48,269 bases of DNA from contig JBPCOJ010000005.1 in assembly GCA_051000345.1 (NCBI GenBank), positions 1 to 48,269 on the forward strand, written 5' to 3'. The position numbers and the translations under genes were made by a program. The notes beneath the pieces were generated by a model that was given only the letters and a program-made list of their open reading frames with translations, did not search any database and was not told the origin of the DNA. Each line of letters begins with the position of its first letter. Within the stretch, counting starts at the first letter, position 1. Shown here piece by piece: positions 32,772-40,271 of the stretch. The DNA is from JBHENC01 sp051000345. Its GTDB lineage: Bacteria; Acidobacteriota; Blastocatellia; Pyrinomonadales; Pyrinomonadaceae.

Positions 32772-33078
32772 CTTTCCGTAGAAGCGCTGGCATAAATTTC
32801 GTCCACAGAAATTCGTCCGAAGACAAAGCATCCGGCGCACGCTGCTGTACGGAAACGTGCTTGCGCCGTTTGCACATTCAGACTATGCGAATCTCTATCG
32901 CACAACTCGTTTCTATTTGCTTCAAGCGCTTTACGCAACCCGGCGGCTTTTGCTGTAAGAAAGCATCGAGGCTGGCATACGGCTTGCCATATCTCCGGCT
33001 ACAACCAACGGCGCGAACATAAAAACAGCGCGCTTTTTGAATGAATCGCAACCGAGAGTTTAAGAGGAGAATGACACA
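32772..33078 (+). other. 307-bp intergenic region between kinase and csbD
   Basis: No gene is seen. The only clear signal is the sigma-54-like element at 32973-32988, listed separately, and the csbD ribosome site AAGAGGAG (33062-33069). Confidence 0.5.
32973..32988 (+). promoter_or_regulatory. Candidate sigma-54 (-24/-12) promoter of csbD
   Basis: TGGCATACGGCTTGCC fits the sigma-54 consensus TGGCAYRNNNNTTGCW at every defined position except the last. GG and GC are correctly spaced. Predicted start about 33000, giving an ~80-nt leader to the csbD ATG. No enhancer-binding activator is encoded nearby in the window. Confidence 0.5.
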
Positions 33079-33291
33079 ATGAGCTTACCGAACAAAGATG
33101 AAGTCGAAGGCAAATTGGATCAAGCGAAGGGCGCTATCAAGGAAACCGTCGGGAACGCTGTCGGCAACAAGGATATGGAAGACGAAGGCACGGCGGATCG
33201 CGCGAGCGGCAATGTGCAGGAAGGCTACGGCGAAGCCAAACGCACGGCCGGCGACGCAGTCAAGGATGTCGGCGACGCTATTAAAAAGTAG
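33079..33291 (+). CDS. CsbD-family stress protein
   Basis: A 70-residue, highly charged hydrophilic protein. KDEVEGKLDQAKGAIKETVG is the CsbD signature; the family is induced by general stress (sigma-B in Bacillus, other cues elsewhere) and its biochemical role is not settled. AAGAGGAG lies 9 nt before the ATG. A strong hairpin follows the stop. It converges with the SRPBCC gene, and a YflT-like gene lies 1 kb further. Confidence 0.93.
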   Translation: MSLPNKDEVEGKLDQAKGAIKETVGNAVGNKDMEDEGTADRASGNVQEGYGEAKRTAGDAVKDVGDAIKK

Positions 33292-33310
33292 CTGCTGCGA
33301 AAACAAATAT

Positions 33311-33350
33311 CAAAGGCGCGAGTTGAACTTAAATTCAACTCGCGCCTTTG
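33311..33350. terminator. Bidirectional terminator between csbD and SRPBCC gene
   Basis: Perfect 17-bp arms, 33311-33327 (CAAAGGCGCGAGTTGAA) and 33334-33350, around a 6-nt loop between convergent genes. T-rich flanks are modest on both sides. Confidence 0.8.
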
Positions 33351-33395
33351 ATTATTTACTTACACAACGAAGTTTATGCGCTGATGAGTTTTACG

Positions 33396-34100
33396 TCAGT
33401 TTCTACGCCAGCGTGTGCTCGGGCCTTCATCCGATAATCTATCCACGCCCCGACGAAAAACCTTGCGCGTTTCTTCCGGCACATTTTGCAGCCTGCGCTC
33501 TCGTTCCATTTCAAGCTCGCGCGCTCTTTCACGCGGCGTCAGCGCATGGCGATTCGTGACGTGTTCGGGAGCGCGCTGCTCATGCGAATGTTTCTGTCCG
33601 GCGTTCTCATTGGTCAAGCGATCATCAGTGCGCGGCGGCGGTGGCGTCGGGGTGGTGGCGGCGCTTGTTTGTTCGCGGCCTTCGGCGATTCGCGCGAACG
33701 AATGCAGGTCTTCCTCTAATTCCTGTTCGGGATTTTTGCCGAAGAGACTTGCGACGAGCGCGCCGAGCCGTCCGGCGGGAACTTCATAGCCGAGCAGGAT
33801 GCGCATCATCGTCGTTCCGCGCCGTGTCGATTCAAAAACCGCTTCGCCGTTCGTGTTGACGTCGCCGCGCACTGTTCGCCAAGCGATTCTGCGATCCGGC
33901 TCGAAGATAATTGTTTCCGCTTCCCATTCGACGCTTGTGCCTAAGGGAGCGCGCGCCGTCCAACGCGAAAAGCGCCGCCCTGTGTAATGCACGTCCTCGA
34001 TGTTGTTCATCCATCGCGGAAAATTCTCGAAGTCGCTGAACAAATCAAAGACGCGCTCGATTGGCGCGTCTATCTCCATTACTTTTTCAGTTCGCTGCAT
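33396..34100 (-). CDS. SRPBCC (START/polyketide-cyclase-like) protein with long charged tail
   Basis: A 234-residue protein. The N-terminal ~145 residues (VMEIDAPIERVFDLFSDFEN, then FPRWMNNIEDV) form an SRPBCC ligand-binding fold of the 'cyclase/dehydrase' type, often found beside membrane or stress genes. From about residue 150 the chain is Pro/Thr-rich then strongly Arg/Glu-rich and probably disordered or helical (RERARELEMERERRLQNVPE). Start chosen at ATG 34100, which has GAGGA 8-10 nt upstream; a GTG at 34115 is in frame. A hairpin lies between it and the YflT-like gene upstream. Confidence 0.82.
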   Translation of the reverse strand: MQRTEKVMEIDAPIERVFDLFSDFENFPRWMNNIEDVHYTGRRFSRWTARAPLGTSVEWEAETIIFEPDRRIAWRTVRGDVNTNGEAVFESTRRGTTMMRILLGYEVPAGRLGALVASLFGKNPEQELEEDLHSFARIAEGREQTSAATTPTPPPPRTDDRLTNENAGQKHSHEQRAPEHVTNRHALTPRERARELEMERERRLQNVPEETRKVFRRGVDRLSDEGPSTRWRRN

Positions 34101-34155
34101 TGCGGGTTTCCTCACACGAAGAGTTTAGTTTTCACGACGCTCACGCAAAACGCCA

Positions 34156-34203
34156 ATCGCAACTTGCGTCGGGCATCGTCAGCCGTCAAACGCAAGTTGC
34201 GAT
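34156..34203 (-). terminator. Perfect 14-bp hairpin between YflT-like and SRPBCC genes
   Basis: ATCGCAACTTGCGT (34156-34169) pairs exactly with ACGCAAGTTGCGAT (34190-34203) around a 20-nt loop. On the minus strand it follows the YflT-like stop by ~40 bp; GTTTTG follows, so it could be a weak terminator or attenuator that separates the two genes. Confidence 0.55.
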
Positions 34204-34244
34204 CAGCTTTCGGTTTCGAGCGGCGCGACGAAAAAGCAGAAAGC

Positions 34245-34748
34245 CTATTCCTGCCGGACGTGGTCTGCGCCGATGTCTTCGAGCAGCTTTTCGAGCTTAT
34301 CCGCGTCGTCCGCGTCCTTTGCTTCGACGCCGAGCAGTATGCCGCCGCCGCGCAAGCCCGCGTCGTAAACCTTCGCGCGATGCTCCGGGATGCCCGCGCC
34401 GATCAAAGCACCGATGATGCCGCCGGTTGCGCCGCCCGCGCCCGCGCCCGCGAGTGCTGCCGCGAGCGGCCCGGCGATGATAAGCCCGACGCCCGGCAGA
34501 GCGATGCTCGTGCCGACGGCGGCAATGCCCGCGAGCACGGCTCCGATGGTTCCGCCGAGCGCGCCGCCGATGCCCGCGCCGTCCGCCGCGTGCGTGCCTG
34601 TTTCAACCGCAAACTCTTTGCTCTTTGTCGCATCGGACATCAGCACGCTAATGTCGTCGCGCGAATAACCGCGTTTGAGAATCGCATCGACGGCTGCTTC
34701 TGCCGCCGCGCGTGTTTTGAAAAGTCCCGTTACTAATTTATTAGCCAT
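34245..34748 (-). CDS. General-stress protein, YflT-like, with glycine-rich hydrophobic core
   Basis: A 167-residue protein. The N-terminus (NKLVTGLFKTRAAAEAAVDA, LKRGYSRDDISVLMSD) matches the YflT/low-temperature-induced protein family. Residues about 58-125 are Gly/Ala-rich and hydrophobic (GAGIGGALGGTIGAVLAGIA), typical of membrane-associating or pore-like glycine zippers, followed by an acidic end. A ribosome site GGAGCG lies 9-14 nt upstream of the ATG. Grouping with CsbD suggests a shared stress response; role unknown. Confidence 0.82.
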   Translation of the reverse strand: MANKLVTGLFKTRAAAEAAVDAILKRGYSRDDISVLMSDATKSKEFAVETGTHAADGAGIGGALGGTIGAVLAGIAAVGTSIALPGVGLIIAGPLAAALAGAGAGGATGGIIGALIGAGIPEHRAKVYDAGLRGGGILLGVEAKDADDADKLEKLLEDIGADHVRQE

Positions 34749-35019
34749 GATCTTTTTTCGCTCCTTATGATATTCAAAAATTCTTTTGCCGAAAACGTGT
34801 CCGACTGTCGCAGGGGAAACATGATACGCGGAAACTACGCCGCACAGAATAACTATGTTTCTTTGCAGGGGGAATAATTATGTTGAAGCAATGAGCGGCG
34901 CGCTGTCAACTCTTTTCGGCGAAGGCCGATGGCGGCGTTCTTGCAGTCCTGAACTTCATTCACAAGCGAACTCGTGTAAGATGTATCATGCAATCAAAAA
35001 TTTTCAGGGGGATAAATTT

Positions 35020-35718
35020 GTGGCGATTAAAGCTGTGATTTTCGATATTGACGGAACGCTCGTCGATTCAGTTGATTTTCATGCGGAAGCGTGGCAGAAA
35101 ACTTTCAAACAGTTCGGCAAGGACATTGCGTTTAAGGATGTGCGCTCACAGATCGGCAAGGGCGGCGATCAACTGCTGCCCGTCTTTTTTTCCGAAGAAG
35201 AATTAAAGCGCTTCGGCAAGGACATGGAAGAATACAGGGGCGAGCTTTTCAAGCGCGAATACATGCCACGCGTCAAAGCGTTTCCGCAAGTGCGCGAGCT
35301 TTTCGAGCGCATCGAGGCGGACGGCAAACGCCTCGCGCTCGCTTCTTCCGCCAAGGAAGACGAACTCGAAACTTACAAAAAAATCGCGCGCATCGATGAC
35401 CTTGTAGAAAAAGAGACATCCGCCGACGACGCAGAGAAATCGAAGCCGCACCCGGATATTTTCGAGGCGGCAATTGAAAAGCTAGGCGACATCGAGCCGA
35501 ATGAATGCCTCGTCATCGGCGATACACCTTACGACGCAGAGGCGGCAGGCAAAGCCAGTGTGCGCACCATCGGCGTGCTCTGCGGCGGCTTTCCCGAAGC
35601 GAGTCTAACGGGCGCGGGCTGCATCGCCATCTACCGCGACCCGGCGGATTTGCTGGCGCGCTATGAAGACTCTCCGATCAAGCAGCAGGACGCCGCCGCC
35701 GCCGCGACACATGGCTAG
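35020..35718 (+). CDS. HAD-superfamily hydrolase (beta-phosphoglucomutase/phosphatase-like)
   Basis: A 232-residue cytosolic phosphatase or phosphomutase. Motif I is IFDIDGTLVDS with nucleophile D9 and D11; motif II includes LALASSAKEDELETY; motif IV is CLVIGDTPYDAEAAGKA. The helical cap lies between residues ~16 and ~90, the subgroup of beta-PGM and phosphoglycolate phosphatase. The start is GTG 35020, supported by GGGGG about 8 nt upstream and by the conserved N-terminus; the longer in-frame reading to 34855 has no family match. Substrate unknown. Confidence 0.9.
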   Translation: MAIKAVIFDIDGTLVDSVDFHAEAWQKTFKQFGKDIAFKDVRSQIGKGGDQLLPVFFSEEELKRFGKDMEEYRGELFKREYMPRVKAFPQVRELFERIEADGKRLALASSAKEDELETYKKIARIDDLVEKETSADDAEKSKPHPDIFEAAIEKLGDIEPNECLVIGDTPYDAEAAGKASVRTIGVLCGGFPEASLTGAGCIAIYRDPADLLARYEDSPIKQQDAAAAATHG

Positions 35719-35754
35719 CGCGATTCACAAAAGAAATTCGACGCAAAAACTTTA

Positions 35755-36531
35755 TTACTCCCGAACGGCTTTGACGATTAACGTCTCCCCAAACAGCACG
35801 GGCACAGTGAAAGTCTGCTTTGTTATTTCGCGGTTCTGCGCGCGCACCGACGCGTTTTTTTCTTCTTTATTGAAGACCCATTTCGTCATCAAATAGCTGA
35901 AGGGCAGAAACGCGGCGTAAGCCCAACTGATGAATTTAACGCGGTTTGTTTTAATCGCGCTCAGTTTGAATCCGTTGGCGTGCAGCCTGTAACGCAGCTC
36001 TGGAAAGGAAACGAGCGTGAGATGATGCAGCGGCGTGTAGTTCGCTTCATCGAGCGGACTTTTTTCTCCCTGATGAAAGCCCGTCAAGAGCCAACGCCAT
36101 CTTGACCTGAGCGCCGTTAAGTTGGGCGTAGAAACGATCAGCACGCCGCCTTTGCGCAAAATTCTATGGCACTCCTTGATGAAATCAAACGGGCGCTCGA
36201 TGTGTTCGATGCCGTCAATGCACACGACGGCATCGAACATTTCATCCGCATACGGCAATTTTTTATTCATGTCCGCGACGGAGAAGTTCCTGTGCGCGAC
36301 GCGTATAATCTCCTGACAATCTGCGGAATAAACGTTTAGCCCTGCGTCAAGCAGCCGCTTGGTGAAAGCGCCCGCACCGCATGGTATATCCAGCACGTTT
36401 TTGCAATCACGCTCCTCAAATAAAAGCTTTGCGACCACGTTATGCGTATTCTTCGAGGTGTTCTCGGAGATTAAGGCCTCGCTGTCGAGCGCACGCTGCG
36501 GTTCAGGCTGGCGTAAACTTGGATTCATCAT
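35755..36531 (-). CDS. Class I SAM-dependent methyltransferase
   Basis: A 258-residue methyltransferase. Motif I is VLDIPCGAGAFTKRLLDAG; motif II NVYSADCQEI; the DAVVCIDGIEHIERPFDF segment and HRILRKGGVLIVSTPN are Methyltransf_11/UbiE-like. A hydrophobic C-terminal segment (ISWAYAAFLPFSYLMTKWVF) could touch the membrane. It is divergent from a glycosyltransferase gene, so a role in surface polysaccharide modification is plausible but unproven. It is unrelated in sequence detail to the 4297-4902 methyltransferase beyond the shared fold. Confidence 0.86.
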   Translation of the reverse strand: MMNPSLRQPEPQRALDSEALISENTSKNTHNVVAKLLFEERDCKNVLDIPCGAGAFTKRLLDAGLNVYSADCQEIIRVAHRNFSVADMNKKLPYADEMFDAVVCIDGIEHIERPFDFIKECHRILRKGGVLIVSTPNLTALRSRWRWLLTGFHQGEKSPLDEANYTPLHHLTLVSFPELRYRLHANGFKLSAIKTNRVKFISWAYAAFLPFSYLMTKWVFNKEEKNASVRAQNREITKQTFTVPVLFGETLIVKAVRE

Positions 36532-36684
36532 CGTTTCAATTTTCAGACTTAGTCGTCAAGTACCTTATTCGATTCGGCGCTCGATTTTAGTCTTGCTTCA
36601 GCTCAGTATTCATACCTAAGTTCGTTCCGCATTCTTTCTTTCAATCTTATCTGCTGTAGAATTCGGGCGCGTGAAAAGCAGCTT

Positions 36685-37818
36685 ATGAGAGTTCTACAAA
36701 TCTGTTCGGCGCGTCAACTCGGCGGCGGCGAAAAACATTTAATCGATCTGTCGAACGCGCTCGCACGGCGCGGCCATGATGTTTATGCCGCCGTCGCGCC
36801 TGACTCTCCTTTGCTGCCGGAACTGACGGCCTTGCCGCAGCAGAATATCACGCAGACTCCTCTTCGCAACGCGCTCGATTTGCCTTCTGCGCGGCAACTT
36901 GCGCGTTTCATCCACAAACATAAGATAGATATTGTTCATGCTCATATCGCACGCGATTATCCGCTCGCTGCCTTCGCCGCGATGCGCAATACGGGTGCGC
37001 AATTTATTCTTACGCGCCATGCACTTTTCCCGCTCAACAAGCTTCACAAAATAACACTTGCGCGCGCCGCGCGAATCATTGCCGTCTCTGCAGCAGTCGC
37101 CCGCTCGCTTCGGGATTCGCGGGTTGTTGACACGGGAAAGATCGTTGTTGTCCTGAACGGTATCGACACTGCTAAATTCGGCGGCATTGAAGCGCCCGCC
37201 TTCAACAACAATTCATTTCATCAAAGTCGAAATTCGGATGAAGTCGCACTGCTTGTCGGAACCATCGGCCATCTCGGTTTTATTAAAGGCCACGAAGATT
37301 TTGTGCGAGCCGCCGCTCTTATCGCCGCGCGCCGCACAAACGTAAAGTTCCTCATCGTCGGCGAAGACAAATCGCGCGCAGGTGAAAATCGCGTTCGTCT
37401 TGAAGCCTTAATCAGGGAACTGAACCTCAACGCACGCGTTCGTCTGGGGGGCTGGACAAACGATGCGGCGGCGGCTTTACGCAAGTTCGACGTATTTGTT
37501 TCCGCCGCGCGCAGCGAACCATTCGGCCTTGCGATTGTCGAAGCGATGGCGAGCGGCACGGCCGTCGTCGCCACGATGACAGAAGGCGCGCGCGAGATCG
37601 TTGAAGACAATGTGACAGGCAAGCTTGTTCCCATTGGCGACATCGAAGCCATGGCAAGCGCGATTGATTCACTGCTCGCCGATAAGAATCAACGCGAAAC
37701 ATTCGGCACACGCGCACGCCTCGCCGCACGCGAAAGATTTTCGCTTGAGCGCATGGTTGACGCCACAGAGCAAATCTATCGGGAAGCATTACAGTATGCG
37801 ATGAATGCTGAACGGTGA
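36685..37818 (+). CDS. Glycosyltransferase, GT4 family
   Basis: A 377-residue GT-B enzyme. The N-terminus MRVLQICSARQLGGGEKHLI is the acceptor domain with the GGGE motif. The donor domain contains FLIVGEDKSRAG and the E-x7-E motif in EPFGLAIVEAMASG. Members transfer sugars from nucleotide donors onto lipid or polysaccharide acceptors. The C-terminal residues (QYAMNAER) and the stop lie inside a 7-bp repeat, and the stop region is shared with locus D. A -10-like TAGAAT sits at 36657-36662. Confidence 0.92.
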   Translation: MRVLQICSARQLGGGEKHLIDLSNALARRGHDVYAAVAPDSPLLPELTALPQQNITQTPLRNALDLPSARQLARFIHKHKIDIVHAHIARDYPLAAFAAMRNTGAQFILTRHALFPLNKLHKITLARAARIIAVSAAVARSLRDSRVVDTGKIVVVLNGIDTAKFGGIEAPAFNNNSFHQSRNSDEVALLVGTIGHLGFIKGHEDFVRAAALIAARRTNVKFLIVGEDKSRAGENRVRLEALIRELNLNARVRLGGWTNDAAAALRKFDVFVSAARSEPFGLAIVEAMASGTAVVATMTEGAREIVEDNVTGKLVPIGDIEAMASAIDSLLADKNQRETFGTRARLAARERFSLERMVDATEQIYREALQYAMNAER

Positions 37819-37915
37819 ATCAATCGCAAATGAGCGACGAATGAAGAAGCCGGCTTTCGTTCACCACTCATTATTCATCGCTTACCTTCATCGCCCATCG
37901 TTTCTCAATTCATCT
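37803..37915. repeat. Degenerate 7-bp tandem repeats overlapping two convergent stop codons (locus D)
   Basis: The right array in 7-bp phase is TTCACCA CTCATTA (37860-37873), then TTCATCG CTTACCT and TCATCGC CCATCGT TTCTCAA TTCATCT, the last four units coding for the C-terminus of the pterin dehydratase on the minus strand. The left side (37803 onward, GAATGCTGAACGGTGAAT, then GCGACGAATGAAG) holds the opposite-strand word GATGAAT with less regular phase and crosses the glycosyltransferase stop. The two can pair imperfectly. Confidence 0.6.
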
Positions 37916-38223
37916 ATTTTCGCGGCGAGGACGAAATCGCTTTCCGTCAGCCCGTTTATTTTGTGCGTCCAGATTGAAATATCAGCGTATCCCCAGCCGA
38001 AACAAATGTCCGGGTGATGTCCCTGTTCTTCGGCGAGCGCGCCCGTGCGATTGACGAAATCCAACGCTCCGCGAAAATCCTTGAACGCGTAACTTTTCTT
38101 CAAGTGATGTTCGTCGGTGGCCTTCCAATCGTCGAGTTCCCCGATTAGTTTTTCGATTTCCGCTGCCTGCAACGGCGGCACGTCTCCGCGACACGGCACG
38201 CATTCACGCTTTGCTAAATCCAT
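37888..38223 (-). CDS. 4a-hydroxytetrahydrobiopterin dehydratase (pterin-4a-carbinolamine dehydratase)
   Basis: Dehydrates 4a-hydroxytetrahydropterin, usually recycling the cofactor for aromatic amino-acid hydroxylases. Visible motif: EEQGHHPDICFGWGYADISI with H69, H70 and P71, and WTHKINGLTESDFVLAAKID with H87. The start was set at ATG 38223 (GAGG about 12 nt upstream); the in-frame extension to 38397 is not family-like. At 111 residues it is normal; its last residues (ELRNDGR) coincide with the repeat array. No hydroxylase gene is nearby, so it may act in another pterin pathway. Confidence 0.93.
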   Translation of the reverse strand: MDLAKRECVPCRGDVPPLQAAEIEKLIGELDDWKATDEHHLKKSYAFKDFRGALDFVNRTGALAEEQGHHPDICFGWGYADISIWTHKINGLTESDFVLAAKIDELRNDGR

Positions 38224-38378
38224 CGTTTTATTTTCCTCTATTTCCCTTATCGTAAAATCGCCTTCCTGAATTATACTGCCGCGCTTCGCAGTTAAGATAT
38301 GCGGCGCGAATCTGTTTAATAAAATGCATATCTGCGGATAAAAACCCGCGCGCTTTGTCCGTGCTTGTTTGCCGCGAC

Positions 38379-38406
38379 TTGGCAAAGGGCTGTGCAAGCG
38401 GATAGT
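38379..38406 (+). promoter_or_regulatory. Candidate sigma-70 promoter of the DUF1015 gene
   Basis: TTGGCA (38379-38384), 16-bp spacer, GATAGT (38401-38406). It lies ~50 bp before the GTG start and would serve the DUF1015-serA unit. Moderate matches only. Confidence 0.35.
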
Positions 38407-38458
38407 CTTATGGCTCTGCTAAAAGTTCGTACATAAAATTTTTCGAGGAGATAAATTC

Positions 38459-39688
38459 GTGGCCGTCATCGCTCCTTTTCGCGCTTTGCGCCCCGTTGCC
38501 GAAAAAGCCGCGCAGGTCGCAAGCCCGCCTTATGATGTCGTCAGTACGGAAGAAGCGCGCGGGCTTGCCCATGATAACCCGCACAGCTTTCTGCATGTTT
38601 CGCGTCCCGAAATAGATTTGCCCGAAGGCACGAACATTTACAGCGATGAAGTGTACGCCAAAGCCGCCGAAAACTTTCAACGCCTGATCGAATCCTGCCC
38701 GCTCGAAACGGACGCTGCGCCCGCGCTTTATCTTTACCGGCAAGTAATGGGCGAACACGCGCAAACAGGCGTCGTCGCCGCGTGCTCGATTGACGAGTAT
38801 GACAACAACTCGATTCTCAAACACGAAAAAACGCGCCCCGATAAAGAGGATGATCGCACGCGCCACTTGCTCACGCTCGGCGCGCATACAGGCCCCGTCT
38901 TTTTAACTTATCGCGGGCGCGAAGGAATCAATCGTCTCGTCGATGAAGCGACCTCGAAGCAAGCGCCGCTTTACGATTTCACAGCCGACGATGGCATCCG
39001 CCATACAGTATGGAGCGCGCCCGACGCCAATGGTCTCGCAGAGGCTTTTCGCTTCGTCGAACATCTATACATCGCTGACGGGCATCATCGCGCCGCAAGC
39101 GCCAGCCGCGCGCGCGCCGAACTGAAAAAGAAAAATTCCGCGCATACGGGCGACGAAGCATACAATCGCTTTCTCGCAGTGATTTTTCCGTCCGATCAAT
39201 TGCAGATACTTCCCTACAACCGCATCGTGCGCGACTTGAACAATCTCTCGCCCGAAGAATTTATGGCGGAGATAAAAGAGCGCTTCGCCGTCACGCAAGA
39301 CAATTCGCCGTCGCCCGAAACACGCGGGCAATGGAGCATGTATCTAGACAAGCGTTGGTACGCTCTGACTCTCAAAGACAATTCAGCGGCAGCCAATGAT
39401 CCTGTTCATTCGCTCGACGTTAGTTTGCTGCAAGACAATTTGCTCGATCCCGTCTTGGGCATTAAAGACGTGCGGACGGACAAGCGCATTGATTTCGTCG
39501 GCGGCGTGCGCGGCGTAGCGGAACTCGAACGCCTTGTCGATGAAGGCAAAGCGGCAGTCGCCTTTTCGCTTTTCCCGACAACGCTCGACGAGCTTCTGCG
39601 CGTGTCCGACGCGGGCAGCGTGATGCCGCCAAAATCGACATGGTTCGAGCCGAAACTGCGCGACGGTTTGTTGATTCACCAAATTTGA
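38459..39688 (+). CDS. DUF1015-family protein
   Basis: A 409-residue protein of unassigned biochemical role. The N-terminus (APFRALRPVAEKAAQVASPP, then YDVVSTEEARGLA) and the ADGHHRAASASRA motif are diagnostic for DUF1015. In many bacteria this gene is adjacent to serA and serC, as here, which ties it loosely to serine or phosphate-ester metabolism. GTG start supported by GAGGAG (38445-38450). Confidence 0.93.
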   Translation: MAVIAPFRALRPVAEKAAQVASPPYDVVSTEEARGLAHDNPHSFLHVSRPEIDLPEGTNIYSDEVYAKAAENFQRLIESCPLETDAAPALYLYRQVMGEHAQTGVVAACSIDEYDNNSILKHEKTRPDKEDDRTRHLLTLGAHTGPVFLTYRGREGINRLVDEATSKQAPLYDFTADDGIRHTVWSAPDANGLAEAFRFVEHLYIADGHHRAASASRARAELKKKNSAHTGDEAYNRFLAVIFPSDQLQILPYNRIVRDLNNLSPEEFMAEIKERFAVTQDNSPSPETRGQWSMYLDKRWYALTLKDNSAAANDPVHSLDVSLLQDNLLDPVLGIKDVRTDKRIDFVGGVRGVAELERLVDEGKAAVAFSLFPTTLDELLRVSDAGSVMPPKSTWFEPKLRDGLLIHQI

Positions 39689-39713
39689 ATATGAGAAATG
39701 AGCAAACGCAGCC

Positions 39714-40250
39714 ATGATAGAGACACAACGTTTATTGACTCGCAAGTTCACGCTTGCAGACCTCGATTGGCTTGCCTCTATGCGCGCCGATGAAGAAGTG
39801 TCGAAGTATCTCGGCACGGCTGCGCAAAGCACGCGCGAGAAGGTAGAAGCACGTTTGCGTTTCTACCTTTCTTGCTATGAAAAGCACGGCTTCGGCATGT
39901 GCGGCGTCACGCAAAAGTCTGACGGAAAAATGATCGGCTGGAGCGGCTTGCAGCCCCTCGAAGATACAGGCGAGATTGAAGTCGGCTACGCATTCGATAA
40001 GCCTTTCTGGCGGCAGGGATTCGCCACCGAAGTTGCGGCGGCGTGGCTGCGCTTTGGTTTCGAGCAAGCGGGATTAAAGCGCATCGTCGCCGTGGCCGTG
40101 CCGGAGAACAAGGGTTCATGGCGTGTCATGGAAAAGCTCGGCATGAAGTTTGAAAAGCGCGCGGTACATTACGAAACGGAATGCGTTTTCTATGCCATCT
40201 CGCGCGACGAATTCCAGCCGATTGATTCTTTTTATCTGCTGCACAAATGA
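39714..40250 (+). CDS. GNAT-family N-acetyltransferase (RimJ/RimL-like)
   Basis: A 178-residue acetyltransferase. The N-terminus (ETQRLLTRKFTLADLDWLAS) and the acetyl-CoA motif region FWRQGFATEVAAAWLRF, then VAVAVPENKGSWRVMEKLGM, are typical of the Acetyltransf_3 group. The acceptor is not known; relatives acetylate ribosomal proteins, spermidine or toxins. It lies between the DUF1015 gene (26 bp after its stop) and serA (22 bp before its start), same strand, so it is probably in the operon. Confidence 0.92.
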   Translation: MIETQRLLTRKFTLADLDWLASMRADEEVSKYLGTAAQSTREKVEARLRFYLSCYEKHGFGMCGVTQKSDGKMIGWSGLQPLEDTGEIEVGYAFDKPFWRQGFATEVAAAWLRFGFEQAGLKRIVAVAVPENKGSWRVMEKLGMKFEKRAVHYETECVFYAISRDEFQPIDSFYLLHK

Positions 40251-40271
40251 GGAGCGAAAGGTTTTCGGGCA

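Noticed and set aside
34879..34893. Four-codon frame MLKQ with a strong AGGGGG site before the HAD gene
   Set aside because: Too short to support; it might be a leader but nothing else in the region suggests attenuation.
33396..35718. Many long reading frames on both strands in other frames of this GC-rich stretch
   Set aside because: They overlap convincing genes, lack ribosome sites and have no family features; high GC produces such shadows.
38379..38395. Possible sigma-54 element upstream of the DUF1015 gene
   Set aside because: The GG and GC elements are one base too far apart, so a sigma-70 reading (TTGGCA/GATAGT) is preferred.
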